This document shows, one piece after another, positions 21,801 through 33,800 of a stretch of DNA of 64,000 bases. A model generated the notes under the pieces. The model was not told the origin of the DNA and did no database searches. It saw nothing but the letters and a program-made list of their open reading frames with translations. The position numbers and the translations under genes are program-made. Within the stretch, counting starts at the first letter, position 1. Every line of letters starts with the position of its first letter. Source of the DNA: Astropecten irregularis (lineage: Eukaryota > Echinodermata > Asteroidea > Paxillosida > Astropectinidae); contig OZ020262.1 of NCBI GenBank assembly GCA_963971285.1, positions 3,102,082 through 3,166,081 on the forward strand, written 5' to 3'.

Positions 21801-24800
21801 ATAATATTATTGCAACGTGTTTTCGTCGTTTTTTCTATTGTTTCCACTATGATCAATTGAGCTAAACATTTCAAACATTTGTTTTTATTCCATGACAAAT
21901 CACGTTGAGCGGCCTGCAGCTCTTCTATCACCATTACCAATCATTGTACTTGCATGCCCTTTAATAGAATAGGCGGTATACATTTACTGTGGCTCTTCGA
22001 ATTTCGAAATCATATGATCAATACGCATAATTATATTAAATAGATCGGAACAGTACTTACAAAGACCATTGGACGAGTTGAATCCAGCCATAGCAGATTA
22101 TCAGCGACAGACTCCACTGAAACTTCATCTACATCAGTCATATTAATCGACTTCAAAATATCTCCATTCCTGAGAGTCAAAGATTGTAAAGTCATCTAGT
22201 GCGCATGACTTTGACTTGCTGTCTCGCAGTTTATAACTAAAATATACTAAAGTATTCCTTAAACTAACCATTTAGGGTGCGGTTTTTGAATCTATGTTAT
22301 ACCATTACAGCATAACTTAGTTATAAAGGCTACTTTTATATAGACATATTAGTCTAAGGACGGTTTGCAAAACATAACAAAACTTAACAAATATCCATTC
22401 AACAAAACAAATTTTGATGGGCTTTGAAGAGTAAGTTCCTAAAATTACAAGCCTTAAAATCAAGCATCAATGCACATACGTCAATGAGAATAATACAAGG
22501 TATCATTCAATGATTATCAGTTTCCATAAAAAAAATCATTTTGTCAAAAAGATACACATCTTGTGCGATCCTTTTTATGATTATGTATCAGGAAATTGAT
22601 TTTCGTGTCGCCCAATGATTAAGATTCAATATTGAGATATATCCAACCTTAGTCCAATTTTGTAAGCCAGACGACCGGAGGCAATACTTTCAATCAAAAT
22701 CTTGGCGGCGTCACGGGCTTTATTTAGACGGCATTCCAGTTCACAGTAAGCGTATGGTACGCCAGGAAACTTCATGTACAACCGAAAACCTTTCTGTTAA
22801 GTAAAACAAATCAGACCAAATAAGTTAAAATGGGGTTCTTCTAAAACCCCCTCGACCCCCACGATCCACGACCCATGACCCCCTCGACCCCCACGATCCA
22901 TGACCTCCTCGACCCCCTTGACCCCCACGATCCACGACCCACGACCCCCTCGATCCACGACCCACGACCCCCTCGACCCCCACGATCCACGACCCCCTCG
23001 ACCCCCTCGACCCCCACGATCCACGACCCACGACCCCCTCGACCCCCACGATCCACAACCCCCTCGACCCCCAAGATCCAAGACCCACGACCCCCTCGAC
23101 CCCCATGATCAATGACCCCCTCGACCCCCTCGATCCATGACCACGACCCCCCTCAACCACCTCAACCCCCTCGACCACCTCGACCCCCACGATCCACGAC
23201 CCACGACCCCCTCGACCCCCTCGACCCCCACGATCCACGACCCACGATCCCCACGATCCACGATCCACGACCCACGACCCCCTCGACCCCCTCGACCCCC
23301 ACGATCCACGACCCCCTCAACCACCTCGACCCCCTCGACCACCTCGACCCCCACGATCCACGACCCACGACCCCCTCGACCCCCACGATCGACGACCCAC
23401 GATCCCCTCGACCACCACGATCCACGACCCCCTCGATCCACGATCCACGACCCCCTCGACCCCCACGATCCACGACCCCCTCAACCCCCACGATCCACGA
23501 CCCCCTCAACCCCCTCGATCCATGACCACGACCCCCCTCAACCACCTCGACCCCCACGATCCACGACCCACGACCCCCTCGACCCCCTCGACCCCCACGA
23601 TCCACGACCCACGACCCCCTCAACCACCTCGACCCCCTCGACCACCTTGACCCCCACGATCTACAACCCCCTCGACCCCCTCGACCCCCACGATCCACGA
23701 CCCACGATCCCCACGATCCACGACCCACGACCCCCTCGACCCCCTCGACCCCCACGATCCACGACCCACGACCCCCTCAACCACCTCGACCCCCTCGACC
23801 ACCTCGACCCCCACGATCCACGACCCACGACCCCCTCGACCCCCTCGACCCCCACGATCCACGACCCATGATCCCCTCGACCCCCACGATCCACGACCCA
23901 CGATCCCCACGATCCACGACCCACGACCCCCTCGACCCCCTCGACCCCCACGATCCACGACCCACGACCCCCTCAACCACCTCGACCCCCTCGACCCCCT
24001 CGACCCCCACGATCCACGACCCACGACCCCCTCGACCCCCTCGACCCCCACGATCCACGACCCACGACCCCCTCAACCACCTCGACCCCCTCGACCACCT
24101 CGACCCCCACGATCTACAACCCCCTCGACCCCCTCGACCCCCACGATCCACGACCCACGATCCCCACGATCCACGACCCACGACCCCCTCGACCCCCTCG
24201 ACCCCCACGATCCACGACCCACGACCCCCTCAACCACCTCGACCCCCTCGACCACCTCGACCCCCACGATCCACGACCCACGACCCCCTCGACCCCCTCG
24301 ACCCCCACGATCCACGACCCATGATCCCCTCGACCCCCACGATCCACGACCCCCTCGATCCACGATCCACGACCCACGACCCCCTCGACCCCCACGATCC
24401 ACGACCCCCTCGACCCCCACGATCCACGACCCCCTCAACCCCCTCGATCCACGACCCACGACCCCCTCAACCACCTCGACCCCCTCGACCAACTCGACCC
24501 CCACGATCCACGACCCACGACCCCCTCGACCCCCACGATCCAGGACCCACGACCCCATCGACCCCCTCGATCCACGACCCACGACCCCCTCGACCCCCTC
24601 GACCCCCTCCATCCACGACCCACGACCCCCTCGACCCACGCTACCACTACTAGAGTACCATTTTGCAATGCCATGCATATCTCATGGCCGACCGGAGCCT
24701 GAATAATGATCCCAACTGGAACCTGTTACCACCCGACTTCGATTCCGGCCAACTCATTAGCGTGAATTCGGCTTTCGATCTGTACCGGTTTCAATATACG

Positions 24801-27800
24801 GCCCAAGTCTGGAAAGTATAGTTCCTTGCAATTTCGCGACGTGGTATAATTGGAAAGGGGAGAATATAAACTTTCTTTTGACACCAATATGAATCAAATC
24901 GGACGACGTTTCGAGCGCTGATGCGCTCGGCTGTCAAAAATTGGTAAAACACAAATTTTTCCTCCGCCATTCCGCGATCCGGCGATGCGCACTGAACAGG
25001 GCGATTTTCGGCGCAACGTACAAACTTCAACAAATAGGTCCATGCTTCAACCCAGTGAACATTGGATCCTTTTCAAATTTGTTGATATCATAGAAAATAT
25101 ACTTCTCAGTTTATTTCGAGAAAAAAAATACATATAATGCATTTTTAGCAAAAAAAATAATTCTTGTAAACGACTCATCGTGCCGCGTCCCTCCATTTTT
25201 CTCATGTTTACATAATGCACGCGCGTGACTTCGTCCTTCAGCTTATACCGTGCAGCGATACACTAAAGTCGAGACGTCGCCGCGCCTACGCGTCGCTTTG
25301 GATTTCCCGCTCGATCATCCGCATTCTAAATTGGGGACTTATTTAATATTATTACTCGGCCATAAATGAATTCAGATTTGGGACACGTTTCGATTTATAT
25401 GGGGCGGACATCGAGGGGTCGAGGGGTCGTGGGTCGTGGGGGTCGAGGGGGTCGAAGTGTACATTTCACAGTGATCGATCGTAACAAGAGTATTATTGAA
25501 GGGTAACTCTCAATTCGTTACTGCATGATTTTTCTCATTTGCATTTAAAACAAAATGAGTTAATAATGTTATTAATAATATTCCACCCTGATTATGCACT
25601 TAAAGGCATTGCATACGTTTGGTAATGACTCAGAAAATTTATGGCAATAAAAACTTACTTGGTGAGAAGTACAGCTGCTTTGGATAGTATAATGCATATT
25701 GAGAAACGTTCAATTCGAAGTACCGCGGTTATGGAAAAATATGTCACTTTTTATCTCCAACAATTATGAATCTGAGAAGCGTTATGGCCGTAACGCTTCT
25801 CAGCTATTGACTAACTGTTCTCTGGCTTGAAATAACCGCTCTAGTTTGTCGCCAAAATCTCAAAAACGCTACCACCTTTTGAATTGAAACTTTCACAGGT
25901 TAGTTTTATGGTATATATATACAATTATATTGGTTTGAAACAAACAGTAGGCTCAAATTACCAAACGTATGCAATCCCTTTAAACAGAAGCTGATTTAGA
26001 GTTCCCTGATTTTACATCATTTCCTGCAAAAGTGTCAACCTAAAAAAGTGAAAAGATGAAACTTTTTAATAACCTGTTCATTTTGATCAAGCAATGCCTA
26101 ATAAACAATAGATGTTGCAGGTTTTAGTGTCAGTGGTTCACACAGCTCTAATATACGCCATCATGCATTATAACCGTGATATTGTACTTTTTCCTGGGAT
26201 TTAGATCTAAGTGAAATGTAGTTTTTGCAAGAAAGTAACTGCTGTCCACAAATAACGCATACCCATTCGTCGTCGAGCTAGACGGCCAGCCCGATTGCGT
26301 AGTACATACAGTACAGTCATCAAAATCATTCCCCGAAAAGTTTACAAAATACTACTGCACGATATGCAGGCCACAACTACGTAAACGTACGTAAATACGC
26401 CTATGGTCAACAATGTTTGTCTGACATGAATAATTCATGATGCGAGCTAAAACTCGCTCGCTGATTGGCTCCCTTGGAATTCCAAGGGAGATTCGACGAA
26501 AAGTAAAGAAAAAGTTAAAAATCGCTTTACAAAATATCCAAGACCTTCGTGACGATCCAAAAGTCTGACAGAGTTCTCCCAAATCCGCCGCGCGGGGGCG
26601 CCCTATGCGCCGCGGGAAAGCAACAACGAAGGCCTTTGAACCAAGACTAGTCAGATACCGGTACACAATTTCCTTAATGCGATCGGGTCACCAGATATTA
26701 ATCTTCTTATGAAGCTAGCCATAGGCATAGCGGATATAATGGTTTTATTATTCATGCATTGTTAACATCATACACATTGCATCAAATGGATAGGCACTTG
26801 ACTGAATGGATCTGGTTAAGCTAGCCCTAGGCATAACGAAACACAAAATGGTTTTATTATTCATCCATTGTTAACACCAAACACGTTGCATCAAAATATG
26901 TACAGCCACTTGACCGTGGTAATGGGGGCCTATATAGTACAGTACACGAGAGCACACCAGTTTTTATTCTTTATTAAACTCTCAAAGTTCCACCTCTATT
27001 CTTCTCAATCAAACCAAAATTGGACTTGGAATGAGCCCCTAAGGGGACGGGCAAAGATTTGAAGAGAGGTTAAAAGGGTAGAATTGTAAAGATTTCGAGG
27101 TAGAATGTATTATTTTGATGGAACGAAATCATGTCGAGGGAAGTGAGGGAACGAAACAGTTTGCATTTTGGTTATCCCGAAGTTATTTCGTTCCCTCGAA
27201 TTGTGAAGAAGAGTGAAGATTGCTTCACTTTCAAATCACTTTGTCGTCCACTATGCCAAACTAACATAAGACGAACGAAAGTGAACATAAAATACATAGG
27301 TTCGTGAATTTTGGAGTCGACATTGGGGCTAATTGGTCATAATGTGAATGCGAAAGGTTCTAAAACGTCCAGGAAAACCTTGATTTTCAGATGTCTCTCA
27401 TCGTTCCCTTAAAAGGCGCTCGTTATTGCCACAATTTCCGAAGTTGTCATAACCAAATAAAAGTAATGGTTCCTAACGAGCTCCATACAAGCATATCTAA
27501 TTCGAGATAACCAAATGTAAACTATTTACTTCCTTCTAAATGATTAATTACCATTTCATTACCTATCTCTGTCTTTTTTGTCCGTGCTCTTAGGGGCTCC
27601 GTAAATTTGAACATAATGGTTCGGTACCGTATACAGTTAGGACAGTTGGAATTATTTACAGATACTAAATATACAATTTGTAAACGTGTTACACAACATA
27701 ATTTGATATCTGTAAACGAGACGAAACTCTACAGTAGCCTCACATGGACACCTACTTGTACAACCTTCATCACTTTCTCAAGCCTAAAAAACTGTCATAG

Positions 27801-28176
27801 TTCATGTGGCGTGCTGTGGTCTAGTGATCTTGTGTGTTGTACTCAATATTTTGTGGTCAATCTACAGATTGTGTGTTCGAATCCAGCCATTGGCTAGAAC
27901 GTGGTGCTTGCGTCCTTGGGCAAGACGCTTTGTCACATGTTGCTTCTCTAGCTCTGCACCCAGGGAGTAAATAGGTACCTGTGAGGGTAGAGATGGCTTT
28001 GTGTGCTTAAAGGGATGGTACTGAACTGGTTTTTGCGACATAACCGTTGCTGACTTACTTACAAAACTTACAAAATCAATGCTTATTTCGTCTAATAAAC
28101 TTACCTTGAAGATTGCTTGAATAAGAGTACGTTTCGGTTCACTTTCGTGGGACATGTTGATCACCAATGACGTATC
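15861..28176 (-). CDS. Unrecognised multi-exon gene, probably extracellular
   Basis: Minus-strand exons, 5' to 3': 28105-28176 (tentative), 22648-22793, 22061-22169, 21157-21223, 19091-19285, 18713-18942, 18149-18263 and 15861-15982 (stop TAG at 15861-15863). All are bounded by AG/GT and all phases agree (984 nt from 22793). One junction is ambiguous: an alternative pairing ends an exon at 19147 and starts the next at 18914, where the acceptor is stronger, and it also keeps frame. The sequence includes MKFPGVPYAYCELECRL, WIVFKLSINNGKPDAD and CLYLDVKSCFPHEG. It has NMS, NMT, NST and NIS sequons and several cysteines, suggesting a glycosylated outside protein. No membrane segment is evident and the C-terminus ends in TDYASIKM. 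I do not recognise the family. The true start is not found; the tentative first exon has an ATG at 28155 without a signal peptide. Confidence 0.6.
16095..16262. mobile_element. Small poly-G MITE (GTAGAC / GATCTACGCCC ends)
   Basis: GTGTAGACACGTCCTCAGAC plus a run of about 17 G on the left, and AGCCCCCCGGGATCTACGCC on the right. The related copy at about 31712-31858 has the same ends but a broken G-run. GGTCTGAGGACC near 20840 may be a third scrap. Confidence 0.65.
16375..16470 (+). repeat. SINE 3' tail with (TTA)n microsatellite
   Basis: GTACAGCGCATTGGG and AATGCGCTCTAAAAGAGTG lead into about eight TTA repeats (16441-16468). This is the form of a SINE or LINE 3' end. No tRNA head is attached here. 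Confidence 0.55.
16733..16881. mobile_element. 149-bp near-perfect palindrome (foldback MITE)
   Basis: GGGGCCGATTTCACTAACGC at 16733 is matched by its near-exact complement ending at 16881. The arms are about 65 bp around a centre near ATCGATCGC. No TSD is resolved. It lies in the intron between the last two exons of the 15.9-28.2 kb gene. Confidence 0.85.
17206..17606. mobile_element. Mariner/Tc1-type MITE, second copy
   Basis: CAGCGTGTCCCAGAAAAAAA at 17206 faces GGAGACACCCTG ending at 17606, with TA at both sides. It shares long stretches with 15088-15527, including CACATAATGTGTATGAAAGA. It is intronic in the 15.9-28.2 kb gene. Confidence 0.85.
19408..19745. mobile_element. Poly-G MITE, second copy (GGTGTCGAT family)
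   Basis: AGGTGTCGATTTCTGTTCAT and a run of about 14 G, then sequence with CCTATGCGAGGGAGCGAAGC, match in inverse orientation the element at 5545-5944. The right end, GAAATATTGGGGGATGATAA, is less certain. It is intronic in the 15.9-28.2 kb gene. Confidence 0.7.
19773..20719. mobile_element. 947-bp hAT-type element rich in GTACTCG, 8-bp TSD
   Basis: CAGTGTTGTAG at 19773 faces CTACAACACTG ending at 20719. The octamer GTGTATAT flanks both sides (19765-19772, 20720-20727). The subterminal regions are packed with GTACTCG/CGAGTAC words, like the transposase-binding repeats of hAT ends. No transposase remains. A smaller relative is at 62528-62940, and a single end may lie at 12412. Confidence 0.88.
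20757..20865. repeat. Poly-G tract with remnant MITE end
   Basis: AGGGGCCTAGAAAGC is followed by about 14 G and CTCCCCCTTC. It resembles the other poly-G element ends in this window, but only one end is recognisable. Confidence 0.45.
22850..24650. repeat. 1.8-kb C-rich minisatellite (GACCCCCTCGACCCCCACGATC)
   Basis: Interlocking short modules (GACCCCCTC, GACCCCCACGATCCAC, GACCCAC, AACCACCTC) alternate with higher-order blocks of about 100-150 bp. The strand is almost G-free except in CG and GATC. Stop codons are rare, so all frames stay open for up to 261 codons (STPTIHDPRPP on plus, GSWVVDRGGRG on minus). These are not genes. It lies in an intron of the 15.9-28.2 kb gene. Confidence 0.95.
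25405..25460. repeat. Inverted scrap of the C-rich minisatellite
   Basis: GAGGGGTCGTGGGTCGTGGG and GGTCGAGGGGGTCGAAG are the reverse complement of array units at 22850-24650, placed about 750 bp downstream. Together with the array end they suggest inverted ends of one element, with the array expanded in one end. Confidence 0.75.
25604..25979. mobile_element. TTAA-flanked MITE (AGGCATTGCATACG family)
   Basis: AGGCATTGCATACGTTTGGT at 25604 faces the complementary end at 25979, with TTAA on both sides (25600-25603, 25980-25983). A TTAA target fits the piggyBac superfamily. The outermost AGG/CCT bases are shared with the AGGTAGTATC family. Confidence 0.8.
26440..26660. other. Local CpG-rich, promoter-like stretch
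   Basis: CTGATTGGCTCCC contains an inverted CCAAT box, and CGCCGCGCGGGGGCGCC with ATGCGCCGCGGG is a dense CpG patch in otherwise AT-rich DNA. It could be a promoter or the end of an unrecognised repeat. No gene start is tied to it, and the minus frame at 26352-26666 shows no domain. Confidence 0.25.
27033..27600. mobile_element. 568-bp element with GAGCCCCTAAGGGGACGG ends
   Basis: GAGCCCCTAAGGGGACGGGC at 27033 faces TCCGTGCTCTTAGGGGCTCC ending at 27600. The interior is rich in GGAACGAAA and TTATTTCGTTCCC motifs. A TSD is not visible. A diverged end is at 11870-12050. Confidence 0.7.
27795..28013 (+). mobile_element. tRNA-derived SINE, 5' portion
   Basis: TGGTCTAGTGATC (A-box-like) and GTGTTCGAATCCAGCC (B-box) are followed by the body motifs CAAGACGCTTTGTCACA and CCTGTGAGGGTAGAGATGG. 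These are the same family as 6245-6625. The 3' tail is missing. Confidence 0.75.
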
Positions 28177-28374
28177 CTATCCAGCAAAACTTGATGTTGT
28201 ACTCCGAGTAAATCAGTCTGCCTCTTCGTTCAATTCGCTCATTGAGAGTTATACGCATAATCATGCCGTGTAGGCACTTATTGTATGGCCACACCTAAAT
28301 ATACGGAAGCTCATTAGGGCCATATAGCCAGAAAACTCGCCAGATTCACGTTTACTAAAAAACATATAATAGCC

Positions 28375-28475
28375 TAGTCTGGTTCCCGGACCCAAAAAGC
28401 TCCCGACTATTTAATTGTCTGTCATATATTTTTAATAAGAGTCGTCAGGGAATCTTTGGGCAGGGAACCAGACTA
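28375..28475. mobile_element. 101-bp foldback MITE (TAGTCTGGTTCCC)
   Basis: TAGTCTGGTTCCCGGACCCA at 28375 faces CAGGGAACCAGACTA ending at 28475, with inner AGCTCCCGAC/GTCAGGGAATC arms. A half copy is at 37316-37353. It lies just upstream of the tentative first exon of the 15.9-28.2 kb gene. Confidence 0.75.
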
Positions 28476-28732
28476 ATAATAGCCCCAACAGTACACTAGA
28501 TTTTGATGACTGTCGGAGCCAAGTGAAAAATTTGATCGACTAAGATTGTTATCATTAAAAAAAGAAAAGAAAGAAAACGCCAGTAAAAACTCTTGTAAAC
28601 ATCTTCAGTACTTCAGTATTAACACACATTCAACTGAAGGACCATGGGCAAATTTCATAGAGCTTCATAAGCACACAGATTGCTTAAGCATGAAAAGTCT
28701 AATTCCTTGATCAATCAGGATTGCCAACCAAA

Positions 28733-28797
28733 TTTTCATGTGATGTTTACTGCTTTTGACTTAATACAAGTCAAAAGCAGTAAACATCACATGAAAA
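28733..28797. repeat. Perfect 30-bp inverted repeat with 5-nt loop
   Basis: Arms 28733-28762 and 28768-28797 are exact complements, separated by AATAC. The core arm reads GTTTACTGCTTTTGAC. It sits beside a scrap with CATAGAGCTTCATAAGCAC, probably part of an older MITE. Zero mismatches suggest recent formation or gene conversion. Confidence 0.85.
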
Positions 28798-28799
28798 CC

Positions 28800-30440
28800 A
28801 TTGTTCGCTGATGAGCATAACATTCACAAGGAGCTTTTGCTGGCAAACTGATTTAATTTACCAGTTTTAGTTGTTGGTGCGACAATGTAAGACTAAGAGA
28901 TCATTAGCTCGTCAGCCATGGGAACATTGGTGTTTAGATTTGGAATGATTCGAAAGATTTTGACTTTGTATTATAATAACTGTCACTTTACATAATGAAC
29001 TGACCGACAATGATCGAAGCACCCATACAGTATCAGCGCCATTCAGTCTGTCCTGTAGCTATGAGCTATGAGGAGCGTGAGATTAATGACCTCTAGCAAT
29101 CAATTCATTCCTGGCATGTCGTCGTTACGCGGTTACGGTCTGATGTGCTCAGAATAATTGGATAGACTTGACCCAAGTCCGACTCGAGTTCAATGCTTGT
29201 TGCTACCTGTATTCATTCGTTTGAGTTGTGTCAACTCAGTCTAGCTGAAACATATATCACAGCATGCAGATCAGGGACAAGCAAGGAAATTTGGTGGGAA
29301 AAAACAACTCCAAGAACCACAAATTAGACAGAAAATACGTTAAGGTTAAAAGTTACTTTTTTATTGCACCGCGCACCTATAAATATTTGAAAATTCTAGA
29401 TAAAAGTAGTTTTGATTAATTAGATCTATTCTATTACAAGATATTATCTTGTATTCAATGTACTGTTATTTTGCTCCTTAAACCTACATTCTGATGCTTC
29501 ATTACAAAATTAATTATTAAAGGACATTCATATTGAAATAAAAAAATAAATCATTTCGATTTGTGAAATCCACTATGTTCGAGGCTGAGATGTTAGTCCA
29601 TTTAGTATAAGTCTATGATAAGGTCTATAAGTAAATAAAACAATGCTTACTTATATTTTACAGCCGCTGTTATTATCATGCATCGATCTATAAATGTTTT
29701 ATACTCATATAATCATAATGATGAAAGGTTCCATTTGAGTAAGCACGCTAATCATGTGTATCTTAAGTGTCTTTAGCAGTGCTCATATTAATGGGCTGAT
29801 GTACTGCGCTGCAAATGCACATGATATTATGCTAAGTAAGTGTTGATAACATGACTCACAGTCATGATCAAATGGCAACAATCGTTCCATCAACCAAACA
29901 GCAAATGACTAGCGAATTCATACCATGAACGAGGCATCCTACATTAAACAACAAAATTGCTATTAAATTTACCTAGTATTATACAGTAGACAATCCCCTA
30001 TGGTAATTTATTAGTGTAACATGTACATGTATATGTTAATGTATGGTTTAGAGGTTCATGATTGTGCATGACCCGTCATGGTGTAGTTTAATATATTGTG
30101 GATGTTATATCTGTCATTATCTCTTCATTTGGTATCATTACATAGCATTTTCGAGGCTGACATGTATACATTTTGTCACAATTTATTGTTTGTTTCTTTC
30201 GAGAGCTTAATAACTATTAACGAATCTCGTATCAAACTCCTGACGCATAGGGTCGTAAGTACTCTGCACAGCTTTTAACAGTAATTTCGCCCAACCATTA
30301 TTAAAGTAAAAGGTTAATCAACGATGACTATAGTGCTCAAATCAATTATTTAAATGAATGCTCCGCATGGAAAATGCAAAGGTAGCTTCATTTTCACCAA
30401 CGTCGGCTGAGCTTTGATAACATTCGCGATGGCAACAGCT
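28800..30440. other. AT-rich intergenic DNA, no gene seen
   Basis: I find no exon, tRNA or element ends here. Open frames are short and AT-driven, including 30096-30278. It separates the two unrecognised minus-strand genes. Confidence 0.5.
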
Positions 30441-30450
30441 ATGACCTTAA

Positions 30451-30785
30451 AGGTATTATGCAGATGCAGATTCATGGGCAAAAATATCAAGGAAGATACA
30501 GTAACAGTCATCTGTGAATATTTCAGTCCCATACGGTGCCCACTTTTTGAGAAAACTGTGAAAAACGGCCACAGTATTTCTTAAGTCTTTTCTCTTTTAT
30601 TTTAAAAGATCAAAAATAATTGTGGTCACTGGTTTTACTCTCTTCTGGATAACTACAGCATTTCTGGCAGAACATTTTTAACAGTACATGTATATGTTTT
30701 TATACCATCGTGACCATCTTTATACCCTATAGGTAAATCTGTTAAAATTTCTATTTCGGTATGCTACCAAAGTATTATAATACCT
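30451..30785. mobile_element. TTAA-flanked MITE, AGGTAGTATC family, 335 bp
   Basis: AGGTATTATG at 30451 faces AATACCT ending at 30785, with TTAA on both sides (30447-30450, 30786-30789). It contains CAGTCCCATACGGTGCCCAC and CTTTTATTTTAAAAGATCAA. It lies about 110 bp past the stop codon of the gene at 30897-34147. Confidence 0.8.
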
Positions 30786-30896
30786 TTAACCAAAACACAA
30801 TAGGCCTATACAAAAATACTGAATTCTCTGAGTTTCCCAAATGTCCGAAGGTCAATGTTAGTTGTTATGTACGAAATGAAGTCGTAAAAATCAGCT

Positions 30897-33800
30897 TTAA
30901 ATCCATTCCGATTCTGTTTCAAATGATTTGACAATAGTTTGGTAATCAGTAACTGTATATCGTGAGGGTATTCCCCTACGTATGTCGTCAATGGTATCCA
31001 TATTGGGCCATGGATTCTCACCAGTATCTGCTATACCAGTAGCAACATTACCTACTACATCAATCCATGACTGGGCCAATGCATGATAACTTGCCATGAT
31101 TTCATGTAATGCATCGATGAGGGCGTTGATGTACTTCTCTGTCTCGTAGCGTTCTTCTTTGCCCACAGGCAGTTCTATGCACGTATCCTGGATTTTTTCA
31201 GATTCCTGTCAACAAATTAAAATTTTGTTTAAATTCAAGCTACTAATGAAACTACTATTTTGCAATTGTTATTATCAAAATGTCGGCATATGATTTTCTG
31301 AACAATGCTGGCACAGTGTGTGTAAAAACAAAACAAACAAGGTACAGCAAATACACGTAGGCCTATATGTAGTTAAAATACCAACACGGACACTACAATC
31401 CATTTCCAAATAATGTATTTTTGTATAGTGTGGTTTCGTATCCAGGGCGAGATGTGATGGTCGCCATGACACATGACTTTTGGGGCATGCATTTCATTAT
31501 TCACACCGTGAAATTAACTATACTAAAAATGCGCAAGACGGCAAAGAATGGTGGCAAGGTAGGGATATCGCACACCACGATAATATCTGCAGTCGATTTC
31601 ACGAAGCCCTACGATCGATCGTAACTCAAGTTACGAACGATAACCCATCGTAGGGGGTCTATCCTACGTAGGATTGAAATGCATCCAAGGTCCTACGATT
31701 GGTAGTATAGAGCATTGGCGTATAGACACGTCCTCAGACCTGAGGGTATGCCTCTGATCCTGTATCTGGGTCCATAAGCGTTTATGCACAAATTTATTTT
31801 TATATTTATAAAAAATGAAACTGGGGTGTACCCCCCCTGCCTGATCTACGCCCATTATTGTAAGTTACGGTTAGTTTGGTGAAATGCACATAACATCACA
31901 AACGCAATATTACGCATTTTTTTGTGATGTGCGAAATTTGCACATCACAAATATCCTTGCTCATAATGACGTGAGATACATCGTATATCACTAATTTGGG
32001 CACATTTTCTTTGTGTTTTTTGTATATGTGCATGACTTTTTCTGAATAATCTTTGTTTGCTTAGTTACGGTACAATGAACTCAAGTGAAATGTAAACAAA
32101 AAGTTATTAAAACAGAGATCAACTGCCACGACATGCACAAAACGGGGTGTTAGAATTAGTGGTCAATACACACATAATGTGTATGAAAGAAAGATGAAAA
32201 TCGGGTTTTGAGGTTTGGTAATTCAGTCTTAGTTTTTTCACTAAATTTCAGTCCAATTTTGCTCAAATTCTACATGGTGATAGCCAAGACATGGCTGCAT
32301 CACATATCTGAATCTTGAAGTGAGAAACAGTTTGATATTCATAAAATAGTTCTCGACGCGGTTTTTTTGAAATATAATTTTGCTTAAATATAATTTCATA
32401 CTGTGGTTTTTGTCAAAGAAATGCAGATTCATGGGCAGAAAGATACAGCAAGAGTCATCTGTGAATTAACCTTTTCAACGTTATTTTTTGTCTGTAAAAG
32501 ATCTAATTTGATTTTGGTCATTGGTTTTTACTCTTTCTGGATAAATACAGCTTTTCAGGCAGACATTTTTTAACGGTATGTTTCTACCCTCACCATCTTT
32601 ATACTCTAAGTTATAGGTACTGTGAAGATTTCTTTTTAGGTATTCTACGTATGATAACACCTTTAAATGAGATGACGAAAGTGGAAGGCTAACATGAAAC
32701 AAATTTAAACATTTTCAATTTCGAAATGATAATGGAAGGAAAGACCAGGAAAAGAATCTTTGCTGTCACCTTTTCCAAAACACGAAATAGGTGCTGAATT
32801 TTGTCCTGGACCCATTCGGAACAGTTAGCCTTCTCCTCAAGCCGTCGGAACAGTCTCTCCTGCACTACGATCAGCTGATCCAGGACCATGAGAAGTTTGG
32901 AGATTTTTAAATGGCGGACCTGGGCATCTAGGGTAGGTTTGCCATGCTTCGTGCTCATGCACTGCGTGAGGGCGATTTTCCCCCTGCTAACAGCTATCTC
33001 ACAAGGAGGAGGAGGTGGTAGGGCTAGATCTTTATGCACGCTGAAGCGATACAGGAGAAAATGAAAGGCGATATGTAGCCGATGTGAAGATGGATGCAGA
33101 GCTGACACAAACTCGTCCTCCTCGTTCTCACTCACGGGTGAACCTATAAAGAAATACATCGTTTATGACTAACAACCAAGTATACATTAATTTATTCATA
33201 ACAGTAAGAAAGGAAATAGTTCCAGTCCCAACTCGGACTATGCTAAAATGGGCTAAAATGTATCGGATGAAAAGCCTTGTTTGTTGAAAAGTGAAGATGG
33301 TTTCGTATGAAGCAGAATTCGAGTATTAAAAACATTCTGAATACATTTATCATATTAAGCAGAGATGATGGTGCTTAAAGTTTGCTCTTCTAAGAGAAAA
33401 ATGTTTGGTAAATCAGGCATTTTCCTGATGTATCGGTAATCCGTACAGCTATACAGTCTACACACAACTGAAACCAATTAAAAATGTATTATATTCTTCA
33501 ATACCGAAGGACAACAATCCACCCCCAAAAAATAAAATCGAACCGAACCAAAAATATTACCAAACGGAAACAAAAACTTAAAGGTAGTATCATACTTTGG
33601 TAAGAAACCAAAACAGAAATGTTCACAGATTTACGTATAACTTGGGTATGAAGATGGTGATGGTAGAAACATACCGTTACAAATTTCCCGCCTGTATTTA
33701 TCAAGAAATTAGTAAAACAACTACCGAAAATCTTTTTGATCTTTTAAAAGATCAAAAATAAAAGAGAAAAGACTTTCACAGATGACTGTTATTGTATCTG

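Noticed and set aside
22825-24678. Long open frames of 137-261 codons on both strands (Pro/His/Asp-rich or Gly/Arg/Ser/Trp-rich)
   Set aside because: They follow from a C-rich tandem repeat nearly without stop codons; no start context, splice sites or non-repeat sequence.
24791-25033. 80-aa minus-strand frame with several cysteines
   Set aside because: No splice partner, domain or start context; the flanking sequence looks repeat-derived.
26352-26666. 104-aa minus-strand protein in a CpG-rich patch
   Set aside because: No domain or exon signal; the patch is noted only as promoter-like.
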